From an uncultured Oscillospiraceae bacterium (GTDB taxonomy: Bacteria > Bacillota > Clostridia > Oscillospirales > Oscillospiraceae), in the NCBI GenBank assembly GCA_934668285.1, contig CAKUNB010000023.1:1-15787 (forward strand): 15,787 bases of DNA, in the 5' to 3' direction. This document shows positions 8,067 to 14,329 of this stretch, piece by piece. The notes beneath the pieces are model-generated. The model saw nothing but the letters and a program-made list of their open reading frames with translations. It was not told where the DNA came from and did no database searches. The position numbers and the translations under genes were made by a program. Position 1 is the first letter of the stretch. Each line of letters opens with the position of its first letter.

Positions 8067-8580
8067 GTGGGCAAACAAGCTGCTGGCAGGCCTGAAGCGC
8101 TATAAATATGCCGCGATCGTGATCGTGATCGGTCTTGCGCTGCTGCTGATCCCGTCAAAGAAGGCGGAGGAAGCGCCGTCCGCCGCCTCGCCGGTGGAGA
8201 TGGACGACCAGCTCTTCCTTACGCAGATCGAGGAGCGCTTACAGCAGCTGCTCGGGCAGATGCGGGGCGCGGGTGAGGTACGCGTGATGCTGACGCTGAA
8301 AACCGGAAGTGAAACGCGCTACCAGACGGACACCAGCACGGTCTCCGAGACGAAGGACGGAAGCGAACGCACGCAGGAGGAGCAAAAAACGGTGCTGATC
8401 TCCGCCGGAAGCGCATACGATGAAGCGGCAGTGTCTGCGGTGGAGTACCCGCGGTTTCAGGGCGCGCTGATTCTCTGTCAGGGCGCGGACGATCCGACGG
8501 TGAAGCTCGGCTGCATCAACGCGGTCAGCGCACTGACAGGCCTTAGCAGCGACCGGATCACGGTAGTTAAAATGAATTGA
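8050..8580 (+). CDS. spoIIIAG: Stage III sporulation protein AG (ring component)
   Basis: This 176-residue protein has a short cytoplasmic N-terminus, one membrane helix (about 21-36) and a soluble domain with the pattern LLGQMRGAGEVRVMLTL (around 72-88) and a C-terminal INAVSALTGL region. SpoIIIAG forms a large ring in the space between the mother-cell and forespore membranes and resembles secretion-system rings. The Bacillus protein is about 230 residues, so this is a compact version. The start ATG 8050 lies within the end of spoIIIAF. The frame is open upstream to 7921, but that part is antiparallel or out-of-frame shadow of spoIIIAF and would put an implausible cytoplasmic tail before the helix. 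Confidence 0.93.
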   Translation: MKPTAEWANKLLAGLKRYKYAAIVIVIGLALLLIPSKKAEEAPSAASPVEMDDQLFLTQIEERLQQLLGQMRGAGEVRVMLTLKTGSETRYQTDTSTVSETKDGSERTQEEQKTVLISAGSAYDEAAVSAVEYPRFQGALILCQGADDPTVKLGCINAVSALTGLSSDRITVVKMN

Positions 8581-8593
8581 TGGAGGAATCACG

Positions 8594-9139
8594 ATGAAAA
8601 CTTGGAAACGCAACGCAATCATTGCCGGTGTTCTCGTTTTGGTTTGCGCCGGTATCTACCTCAATTGGAGCAGCGGACACAAGACACCGGAGCTGACGGA
8701 TTCGCTGGACGCGGATAAGATCATGAACGACGCGACGTTCGTCCTCAACGGCACGGACGAGGCGCAGGAGGTGCTCGGCACGCCGACGGGCGACGAGGCC
8801 TTCGCACAGATGCGCCTGTCCCGCCAGACGGCCCGTGATCAGGCGGTCACACTGCTGCAGGAAACGATTTCCTACGCCGAGGGCGGCGACACGGCGGAGT
8901 CCAGTGCGAAGCTGGAGGGCATCGTTTCCGACGCGCTGGCCGAGTCGCAGATCGAAAGCCTCGTGATTGCCAAGGGCTACACCGACTGCGTGGCCTACAT
9001 CAGCGACGGCGCGATTTCCGTGGCGGTCGCCGCGCCGGAAGACGGGCTTGCGCAAAGCGACGTCAGCCTGCTTGCGGATATCGTTTTGTCGCAGACGGAT
9101 TTCAGCCTTTCGGATATTCGCATTTTTGGCGTAGAATAG
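8594..9139 (+). CDS. spoIIIAH: Stage III sporulation protein AH (partner of forespore SpoIIQ)
   Basis: This 181-residue protein has an N-terminal membrane helix (about 8-25) and a soluble C-terminal domain (about 85-181) of the SpoIIIAH/YscJ/FliF ring-building type. In Bacillus and Clostridium the extracellular domain binds forespore SpoIIQ across the septal space, zipping the engulfing membranes and forming the channel. The start at 8594 is supported by GGAGG at 8582-8586. It lies 13 bases after spoIIIAG and is the last gene of the operon. No SpoIIQ gene is in the window; it is normally encoded elsewhere. Confidence 0.94.
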   Translation: MKTWKRNAIIAGVLVLVCAGIYLNWSSGHKTPELTDSLDADKIMNDATFVLNGTDEAQEVLGTPTGDEAFAQMRLSRQTARDQAVTLLQETISYAEGGDTAESSAKLEGIVSDALAESQIESLVIAKGYTDCVAYISDGAISVAVAAPEDGLAQSDVSLLADIVLSQTDFSLSDIRIFGVE

Positions 9140-9142
9140 GGA

Positions 9143-9171
9143 TTGTATTTTTCCGCAAAATATGATAGAAT
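9143..9171 (+). promoter_or_regulatory. Probable sigma-A promoter for asp23-nusB block
   Basis: TTGTAT (9143-9148) and TAGAAT (9166-9171) are separated by 17 bases, and a TGN extended -10 element (9163-9165) precedes the -10. The -35 matches only three of six consensus positions, which the extended -10 could offset. It lies in the 68-base gap between spoIIIAH and asp23, where vegetative genes must escape sporulation-only control. I see no terminator after spoIIIAH, so read-through from the sporulation operon is also possible. Confidence 0.55.
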
Positions 9172-9207
9172 CTACGGAAGAAACTGATAGAAGGGAAGTT
9201 TTCTACT

Positions 9208-9591
9208 ATGGCAGAGAGCAAGGATTACCTGACGCAGGCACAGGAGCACGGCAGCATCCAGATTTCCGAGGATGTGATCGCTTCCATTGCCGCGCTGGCG
9301 GTACGTGAGGTGGAGGGCGTTTACGGACTGAGCGCAAATGCCAGCTTTGATCTTTCCAATATTCTCGGTAAGAAGAATCTGCGCAACGGCATCCGCGTCA
9401 GAATCGACGCGAACGAGCAACTGACGATTGCCTGCAATCTGGTAGTCAAGATGGGCTGCACCGTTATGACGGTCGCGCAGAATGTGCAGACCGCAATCGC
9501 CGATGCCGTTACCGCAATGACCGGCGTCCGTCCGGTGCAGGTCAACGTGCATGTCTGCGGCGTTGCCGCGCCGAAGACGGCTGCAAAATAA
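9208..9591 (+). CDS. Asp23/Gls24-family envelope stress protein
   Basis: This 127-residue protein is of the Asp23/Gls24 (DUF322) family. The central segment ISEDVIASIAALAVREVEGV (residues about 19-38) and the later VVKMGCTVMTVAQNVQ stretch (about 79-94) are typical. Family members are linked to cell-envelope homeostasis, and the Bacillus counterpart YqhY lies at the same locus next to nusB and is connected to acetyl-CoA carboxylase regulation. The start is supported by AAGGGAAG upstream. It follows its own likely promoter, and a hairpin separates it from nusB. The exact molecular role is not established. Confidence 0.9.
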   Translation: MAESKDYLTQAQEHGSIQISEDVIASIAALAVREVEGVYGLSANASFDLSNILGKKNLRNGIRVRIDANEQLTIACNLVVKMGCTVMTVAQNVQTAIADAVTAMTGVRPVQVNVHVCGVAAPKTAAK

Positions 9592-9602
9592 ACAATTGCC
9601 AT

Positions 9603-9622
9603 GGGGTGCTGTAAAGCACCCC
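9603..9622 (+). other. Intercistronic hairpin with GNRA-type tetraloop
   Basis: GGGGTGCT (9603-9610) pairs perfectly with AGCACCCC (9615-9622) around the loop GTAA, which as RNA is a stable GNRA tetraloop. No T-tract follows, so it is not a normal terminator. It sits between asp23 and nusB and may stabilise or process the mRNA, or attenuate weakly. Confidence 0.6.
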
Positions 9623-9647
9623 TGATTCCACATAAAGGAGATTCCTT

Positions 9648-10103
9648 ATGACACGTTCCAACGCCCGCGAGCTGGCGGCGCATCTGATTTATGCACAGGA
9701 CTATACCGGCGAATCCGCGCAGGAGACGGTGGAGCACCGTCTGGAGCGCGACTATTATCAGGCGCTTGCCGAGGAAAACGAGGTTTACGCCGAGCGGCCG
9801 AGCAAGAAGCAGCTTGCGTATATTCAGACCTGCGTCGGCGGCGTTGCTGAGCACGCAGAGGAGCTGGACGGGCTGATTGCCAAGTACGCTATCGGCTGGA
9901 ATCTGCATCGCATTTCCCGCTTCACCAAGGCGGCGCTGCGCCTTGCTATGTTCGAGATCCTTTATGTGGACGACGTGCCGACCGGCGTTGCCATCAATGA
10001 GTGCGTTGAGCTTGTGCGGAAATATGAGGAGGAGGAAGTCGTTTCGTTCGTTAACGGCATCCTCGGCTCGTTCGCACGCAGCCTGAAGGAGCAGGAGCAA
10101 TGA
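9648..10103 (+). CDS. nusB: Transcription antitermination factor NusB
   Basis: This all-helical RNA-binding protein, with NusE (S10), binds boxA in rRNA leaders and supports antitermination. The 151-residue product opens with the expected TRSNARELAAHLIYAQDY motif and ends with the family signature INECVELVRKYEEEEVVSFVNGILG (residues about 123-147, written here in part as key residues NECVELV and FVNGILG). It is slightly longer than E. coli NusB. AAAGGAG lies at 9634-9640. Its stop overlaps the next gene's start as ATGA, so translation is probably coupled to the TsaD-like gene. Confidence 0.94.
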   Translation: MTRSNARELAAHLIYAQDYTGESAQETVEHRLERDYYQALAEENEVYAERPSKKQLAYIQTCVGGVAEHAEELDGLIAKYAIGWNLHRISRFTKAALRLAMFEILYVDDVPTGVAINECVELVRKYEEEEVVSFVNGILGSFARSLKEQEQ

Positions 10104-11026
10104 CCGTTCTTGCCTTTGATACCAGCAATTATACCACCTCCGTCGCCACCTTTGACGGGGCGCAGGGGTGGAACGCGTCACGTCTTCTGGACGTGGCCGA
10201 GGGAACGCTCGGCCTGCGCCAGAGCGACGCGCTGTTTTCGCATATCAAACGCCTGCCGGAATTGACCGACAGGCTGTTTTCGGATATGGGGTCGGTGACG
10301 CTTTCGGCTATCGGCGCGAGCACGCGGCCCCGCGCGGTGGAAGGCTCGTATATGCCGTGCTTCCTCGCAGGCAGCTCGACGGCGGAGGTCTTGAGCCGGT
10401 CGCTGAATGTGCCGTTTTTTGCGTTTTCGCATCAGCAGGGGCATATCGCGGCCTCGCTGTTTTCGTCGGAGCACATGGAGCTGATGGACAGGCCGCATCT
10501 GGTGTGGCACCTTTCCGGCGGGACGACGGAGCTGCTGTACGTCACGCCGGAGGGCGTCGGCGTACATGCCGAGAAGATCGGCGGCACGACGGATATTTCT
10601 GCCGGTCAGCTCATCGACCGGACGGGAAAGCTGCTCGGCCTGCGCTTTCCGGCGGGCAAGGCGCTCGACGCGCTGAGCAGGGAAGCGGTGAACGACGATT
10701 TCTTCCGCGTGAAGGTCAACGGGACGGAGTTTTCCCTCTCCGGCGTGCAGAATAAGGTCGAGCAGTATCAGAAATCGCCTGCTGAAACCGCGCGGTTTGC
10801 GCTGCTGACACTGATCGACGCGATCCTCCGCGCGACGAAGAATGCGCTGAAGCAATATCCCGGCTGCGCGGTCGTTTTCGCGGGAGGCGTTGCGTCGAAT
10901 TCGATGCTGCGGGAGCGGTGCGGCGGTCTTCCGGCGATCTTCTGCCCGCCGCAGTACGCGACGGACAACGCGCTGGGTATCGCGGTGCTGACATGGAGGG
11001 CGCTCAATGCAGCAAATGGTTTATGA
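10100..11026 (+). CDS. TsaD/Kae1-like (peptidase M22 family) paralogue
   Basis: This 308-residue protein is of the ASKHA-fold TsaD/Kae1 family. It begins with the ATPase-like motif AFDTSNYTTSVA. It keeps the metal-binding HxxxH as H111 and H115 (SHQQGH), SGGTTEL at 139-145, GGVASNS at 262-268 and the later aspartate D289 in the TDN motif. These correspond to the metal site of true TsaD, which makes the t6A tRNA modification with TsaB and TsaE. It is shorter than usual TsaD (about 335-345 residues) and sits between nusB and xseA with no tsaB or tsaE nearby. I therefore take it as the Kae1-like paralogue seen in Clostridia, of unknown role, rather than the essential tsaD. It overlaps nusB by 4 bases and xseA by 20. 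Confidence 0.8.
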   Translation: MTVLAFDTSNYTTSVATFDGAQGWNASRLLDVAEGTLGLRQSDALFSHIKRLPELTDRLFSDMGSVTLSAIGASTRPRAVEGSYMPCFLAGSSTAEVLSRSLNVPFFAFSHQQGHIAASLFSSEHMELMDRPHLVWHLSGGTTELLYVTPEGVGVHAEKIGGTTDISAGQLIDRTGKLLGLRFPAGKALDALSREAVNDDFFRVKVNGTEFSLSGVQNKVEQYQKSPAETARFALLTLIDAILRATKNALKQYPGCAVVFAGGVASNSMLRERCGGLPAIFCPPQYATDNALGIAVLTWRALNAANGL

Positions 11027-12221
11027 AGTATCGCAGATCAATGAATATCTGCGCTTAAAATTCGAAGAAGATGATTTTTTAGGTGATGTTCTTCTTCGCG
11101 GAGAGATCAGCAATTACAAGGTCTATCCGTCCGGCCATCACTATTTTTCCCTCAAGGACGCGGGCGGTGCGATGCGCTGCGTGATGTTCCGCGCGAGCGC
11201 CGGACGGCTGCGCTTCAAGCCGGAAAACGGCATGAAGGTGATCGCCGGAGGGAGAATTTCCGTCTATCCGCGCGACGGTGTGTATCAGTTATATTGCACA
11301 TCTATGACGCCGGACGGCGTGGGCGACCTGCATGTCGCCTTTGAGCAGCTCAAGCAGCGCCTACAGGCCGAGGGGCTGTTTGCCCTCGAGCGCAAGAAGC
11401 CGCTGCCGCGCTACCCGCAGACGATTGCCATCATTACCTCGTCGGCGGGCGCGGCGCTGCACGATATGCTGCGCATCCTGCGCAAGCGCTATCCGCTGAC
11501 GAAGGTCAAGCTGCTGGGCGTGCGGGTGCAGGGCGCGGAAGCGCCGGCGGAGATTGCCGGAGCGATTGCCTACGCCAACCGCTACCGCGTGGCCGATCTG
11601 ATTATCACTGGACGCGGCGGCGGTTCCATCGAGGATTTGTGGGCGTTCAACGACGAGCGCGTGGCCTACGCGATTGCAAAATCCGAAATCCCCGTGATCT
11701 CCGCTGTCGGTCATGAGCCGGACGTGACGATCTCGGACTTTGTGGCCGATCTGCGGGCGGCGACGCCGTCGAACGCGGCGGAGCTGGCCGTTCCCGATCA
11801 GATGGAGCTGCGGGAGCTGCTGGCCGCGCGGCTGAAGCTGCTGCGCACGCTCATGACCCGCCGCCTGCGGCAGGAGCGGCAGCGCGTGGATGCACTTGCA
11901 CGGGCGCGGTCGTTGCAGGACCCGTGCGCGTATCTTAACGACCGCCGCCTGCGGCTGGATTACACCCAGCAGAAGTTGGCCGCCGCCGCGCGGACGCTGG
12001 TCAGCCGCCGCCGTGAACGCTTCGTGCATCTTGCTGCGAAGCTCGATGCAATGAGTCCGCTGCGGGTGCTCGGACGCGGCTACACGCTGGTGCAGGGCAA
12101 GGGAAAACGTGTCATTAAAAGCGTCAAGGATATTTCAGTCGGCGATACCGTTTCGATCGGCCTTGCGGACGGCCGGGCGGATGCCGTGATTCAGGAGGTT
12201 TCCGAATGGAAGAAAAAATGA
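11007..12221 (+). CDS. xseA: Exodeoxyribonuclease VII large subunit
   Basis: This is the catalytic and DNA-binding subunit of the single-strand exonuclease VII used in DNA repair. The 404-residue protein has an N-terminal OB-fold (about 3-100), the catalytic region with GRGGGSIEDLWAFNDE at 202-217 and GHEPDVTISDF from 235, a long basic coiled-coil stretch (about 270-345) and the C-terminal LGRGYTLV segment near 355. It is a little shorter than the usual length of about 450, mainly in the coiled coil. The start ATG 11007 follows GGAGGG with 6-base spacing; an alternative ATG lies 9 bases downstream. It overlaps both neighbours, including xseB by 16 bases, consistent with matched subunit production. 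Confidence 0.96.
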   Translation: MQQMVYEVSQINEYLRLKFEEDDFLGDVLLRGEISNYKVYPSGHHYFSLKDAGGAMRCVMFRASAGRLRFKPENGMKVIAGGRISVYPRDGVYQLYCTSMTPDGVGDLHVAFEQLKQRLQAEGLFALERKKPLPRYPQTIAIITSSAGAALHDMLRILRKRYPLTKVKLLGVRVQGAEAPAEIAGAIAYANRYRVADLIITGRGGGSIEDLWAFNDERVAYAIAKSEIPVISAVGHEPDVTISDFVADLRAATPSNAAELAVPDQMELRELLAARLKLLRTLMTRRLRQERQRVDALARARSLQDPCAYLNDRRLRLDYTQQKLAAAARTLVSRRRERFVHLAAKLDAMSPLRVLGRGYTLVQGKGKRVIKSVKDISVGDTVSIGLADGRADAVIQEVSEWKKK

Positions 12222-12439
12222 GTTTTGAACAGTCCCTCGCGCGGCTGGATGAGATCGTACGGCGCATGGAGCGCGGCGACGTAGCGCTGGACGAGGCGCT
12301 TTCCCTGTTTGAGGAGGGGACGGCGCTGGCCAAGTCCTGCAACAAGCTGCTTGACGAGGCGGAGCTGAAGGTCGTCCAGCTTACGAAGGGCGCGGACGGC
12401 GCGCCGGTGGAAACGGAGCTGCCCAATGAGAACATTTGA
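12206..12439 (+). CDS. xseB: Exodeoxyribonuclease VII small subunit
   Basis: This 77-residue helical-hairpin protein has the family pattern SFEQSLARLDEIVRRMERGD (residues about 6-25) and LDEALSLFEEGTALAKSC. Several copies pack onto the coiled coil of XseA to form active exonuclease VII. An ideal AGGAGG (12193-12198) lies inside xseA, 7 bases before the ATG, so independent initiation is strong despite the 16-base overlap. Its tail overlaps the ispA start by 14 bases. Confidence 0.95.
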   Translation: MEEKMSFEQSLARLDEIVRRMERGDVALDEALSLFEEGTALAKSCNKLLDEAELKVVQLTKGADGAPVETELPNENI

Positions 12440-13292
12440 AGAAAATAAGCGGCGCTACGCTGCAATAATCGAAACGTATCTCGCCGAGCAATTTACCGAA
12501 ACCGCGCCGCAGAAGACGCTGTTCGAGGCCATGCGCTACAGCCTGCTGGCCGGAGGCAAGCGCCTGCGGCCTATGCTGACGCTGGTGCTGTGCGAAATCT
12601 GCGGCGGCGAGGCCGAGGCGGCGCTGCCGTTTGCAGCGGCCGTGGAGATGGTGCACACCTACAGCCTCATTCACGACGACCTGCCGTGCATGGACAACGA
12701 CGACTACCGCCGCGGCAAGCCGACGAATCACAAGGTCTATGGCGAGGCCATGGCGGTCTTGGCGGGCGACGCGCTGCTGACGGCGGCGTTCGGACAGCTT
12801 GCCGCTGCGAAGCTGCCCGCTGAGCGGATCGCGAAGGGCGTTGCGGCGCTTGCGGTCTGCGCCGGAGAGCTGGGCATGGTCGGCGGGCAGGTGCTGGACA
12901 TCAACGCCGAGACGCGCCTGTGCACCGAGCAGGAGGTCTACGACATTCAGTCCCGCAAGACCGGCGCACTGATCTCCGCCGCCTGCCAGCTTGGCGTGAT
13001 CGCGGCGGGCGGCACGGACGCGCAGCTTGCACAGGCGAAATGTTACGCAGAAGCAATCGGACTGGCGTTCCAGATCGAGGATGACATTCTGGATGTCATC
13101 GGCGACGCGAAAAAGCTCGGCAAGGCCACGGGCATGGACGAAAAGAAGAACACGTTCGTGCGCCTCTACGGTATCGACCGCTGCCGCGAAATGATCGCCG
13201 AGCAAACGGAAGCGGCCCTGCGCGCCGCAGATGCGCTGAATGCGCCGTTTTTGGCCGAATTGGCGAGGACGTTACAGAACCGAGATTACTGA
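12426..13292 (+). CDS. ispA: Polyprenyl (farnesyl/geranyl) diphosphate synthase
   Basis: This cytoplasmic enzyme condenses IPP with allylic diphosphates to make short-chain isoprenoids feeding lipid carrier and quinone-type synthesis. The 288-residue protein has the first Asp-rich motif DDLPCMD at 84-90, the longer bacterial FPP-synthase form with two residues between the halves. The second motif DDILD is at 219-223. The GGKRLRPML block lies at about 43-51. These fit a bacterial FPPS/GGPPS of the IspA type; chain length is not certain. It starts within xseB and is the last gene of the block. The dxs gene that often follows it in Firmicutes is absent; hairpins and a terminator come instead. 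Confidence 0.94.
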   Translation: MRTFEENKRRYAAIIETYLAEQFTETAPQKTLFEAMRYSLLAGGKRLRPMLTLVLCEICGGEAEAALPFAAAVEMVHTYSLIHDDLPCMDNDDYRRGKPTNHKVYGEAMAVLAGDALLTAAFGQLAAAKLPAERIAKGVAALAVCAGELGMVGGQVLDINAETRLCTEQEVYDIQSRKTGALISAACQLGVIAAGGTDAQLAQAKCYAEAIGLAFQIEDDILDVIGDAKKLGKATGMDEKKNTFVRLYGIDRCREMIAEQTEAALRAADALNAPFLAELARTLQNRDY

Positions 13293-13299
13293 TAGACAT

Positions 13300-13330
13300 C
13301 GTAGGGCGGGCTGCCCCCAGCCCGCCGACG
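13300..13330. repeat. GC-rich hairpin repeat, unit 1
   Basis: GGCGGGCT (13305-13312) pairs perfectly with AGCCCGCC (13319-13326), with outer CGT/ACG pairing extending the stem to 13300-13330. The same GTAGGG lead-in recurs in unit 2. It has no T-tract and resembles dispersed intergenic hairpins of gut Firmicutes. Confidence 0.7.
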
Positions 13331-13336
13331 TTCTCC

Positions 13337-13370
13337 GCGTAGGGGCCGATGTAGGCATCGGCCCCTACGC
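13337..13370. repeat. Perfect 15-bp inverted repeat, unit 2
   Basis: A 15-base arm starting GCGTAGGGGCCGATG (13337-13351) pairs perfectly with 13356-13370 around the loop TAGG. No T-tract follows. It lies six bases after unit 1, and the two together look like a composite REP-like element inserted after ispA. I recall similar GTAGGGGCCGATG repeats from other gut Clostridia. Confidence 0.75.
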
Positions 13371-13385
13371 TTCTCAAATACCAAA

Positions 13386-13434
13386 AGCACCCAGACGGGC
13401 GGGGAATGCCTTGGTCTGGGTGCTGTTTTTATTT
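13386..13434. terminator. Bidirectional terminator shared by ispA and merR
   Basis: An 11-bp perfect stem, AGCACCCAGAC (13386-13396) with GTCTGGGTGCT (13414-13424), encloses a 17-base loop. On the plus strand it is followed by GTTTTTATTT. On the minus strand it is followed by TTTTGGTATTT, a weaker tail. The plus-strand tail contains the merR stop codon, so one hairpin serves both convergent genes. Confidence 0.88.
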
Positions 13435-14199
13435 CAGCGGCAGGATGACCTGTGTGATGAATTTTCGTTCGTCCTTGTGCTGCGGCGGGCCTTCGACGTA
13501 GGTGTGGCGGAGCGTACCGGAGGGGGTGAGGCCGTGCGTTTTTGCGTAGTCGAGCAGGCGCCGGGCGACCTGCGGGAGGGCTTCATAGGCGCCGTGGTGG
13601 TAGATGCAGATGCCGTGCAGCGCGGGGAGGGTGACGACATTTTCCCCCTCGCTCTCGGGCGGAATGGCGACGCAGAAGGTCAGCTCGTCCGGCCTTTCAA
13701 TCGGGTATTCCGTGAAATACAGGCGCTGTGTGATGTCAGAGCCGTATTTCCGCAGAGCCTCGAGCGCGGTGACGCGCAGCAGCTCCTTGCGCTCGGCGAC
13801 GGTTGCGGGGCCGGAGCCGGAGCGGCGAAAGACGCGTTGCGGCGCGAGGTCGACCTCGCGAATCTGTGCGGCGGTGCTCTCGGCGCGCTCGTAGAGCTTC
13901 TCGATGTTCAGGCTGAGCATATCGCGCAGCTCCTCCATCCGGCGGATGAGGGCGGTCAGGTCGGCGGTGTCGTTAAAATAGCTGCGGATCTCGTCGAGCG
14001 AGAGGCCGTGATTCTGAAAGCTGCGGATGCTGCGAATGAGCGTGAAGGTGTCGACGGTGTAATACCGGTTACCGTTTTCGCCAACCTTGATGTCCGGCTT
14101 GATGAGGCCGCGCGTTTCGTAGTTTATAATGATGCGGCGGGTGATGCCCAGCGCTGCGGCAATCTCGCCGATGGAGAACAGCTCCTGATTTTCTTTCAT
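13429..14199 (-). CDS. MerR-family regulator with GyrI-like ligand-binding domain
   Basis: This 256-residue protein is read from 14199 down to 13429. Residues about 7-75 form the MerR winged helix (FSIGEIAAALGITRR, then NYETRGLIKP). A dimerising coiled coil runs about 80-112, and from about 125 to the end there is a GyrI/BmrR-like effector domain with the YHHGAYEALP motif. BmrR-type regulators sense hydrophobic or cationic small molecules and activate divergent or neighbouring genes. No transporter or efflux gene is adjacent here, only a secreted DUF6273-type gene. GGAG lies 7 bases before the ATG on the minus strand. It is probably autoregulated from the dyad at 14231-14252. The ligand is unknown. 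Confidence 0.9.
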   Translation of the reverse strand: MKENQELFSIGEIAAALGITRRIIINYETRGLIKPDIKVGENGNRYYTVDTFTLIRSIRSFQNHGLSLDEIRSYFNDTADLTALIRRMEELRDMLSLNIEKLYERAESTAAQIREVDLAPQRVFRRSGSGPATVAERKELLRVTALEALRKYGSDITQRLYFTEYPIERPDELTFCVAIPPESEGENVVTLPALHGICIYHHGAYEALPQVARRLLDYAKTHGLTPSGTLRHTYVEGPPQHKDERKFITQVILPLK

Positions 14200-14227
14200 A
14201 ATTTTGCTCCGGAAACGAAAATAGTGC

Positions 14228-14258
14228 TTGCATCGTACATTGGTGTACGGTGTATAAA
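14228..14258 (+). promoter_or_regulatory. MerR-type promoter with operator dyad in the spacer
   Basis: TTGCAT (14228-14233) and TATAAA (14253-14258) are spaced by 19 bases, the overlong spacing that MerR proteins correct by twisting DNA. The spacer carries the dyad CGTACA-TTGG-TGTACG (14234-14239/14244-14249), extended by matching CA/TG to 14231-14252. The direction fits the DUF6273 gene. A second possible -10, TATAAG, sits at 14266-14271. Confidence 0.55.
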
Positions 14259-14261
14259 CAC

Positions 14262-14290
14262 ATTGTATAAGATTCTGGCTGGGAAAGCAA
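14262..14290 (-). promoter_or_regulatory. Probable promoter of merR
   Basis: Read on the minus strand, TTGCTT (plus 14285-14290) and TACAAT (plus 14262-14267) are 17 bases apart. The predicted start would fall near 14255, at the edge of the dyad (14231-14252). This is a layout suited to autorepression by the MerR protein. Confidence 0.45.
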
Positions 14291-14329
14291 GAAGGATTTT
14301 AGTGTTTTTCATTTGGAGGTAGATACAAA

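Noticed and set aside
13240..14322. 360-residue plus-strand frame opposite merR
   Set aside because: It runs through the terminator and hairpins, starts inside ispA and lacks a ribosome site. The minus-strand MerR protein is unambiguous.
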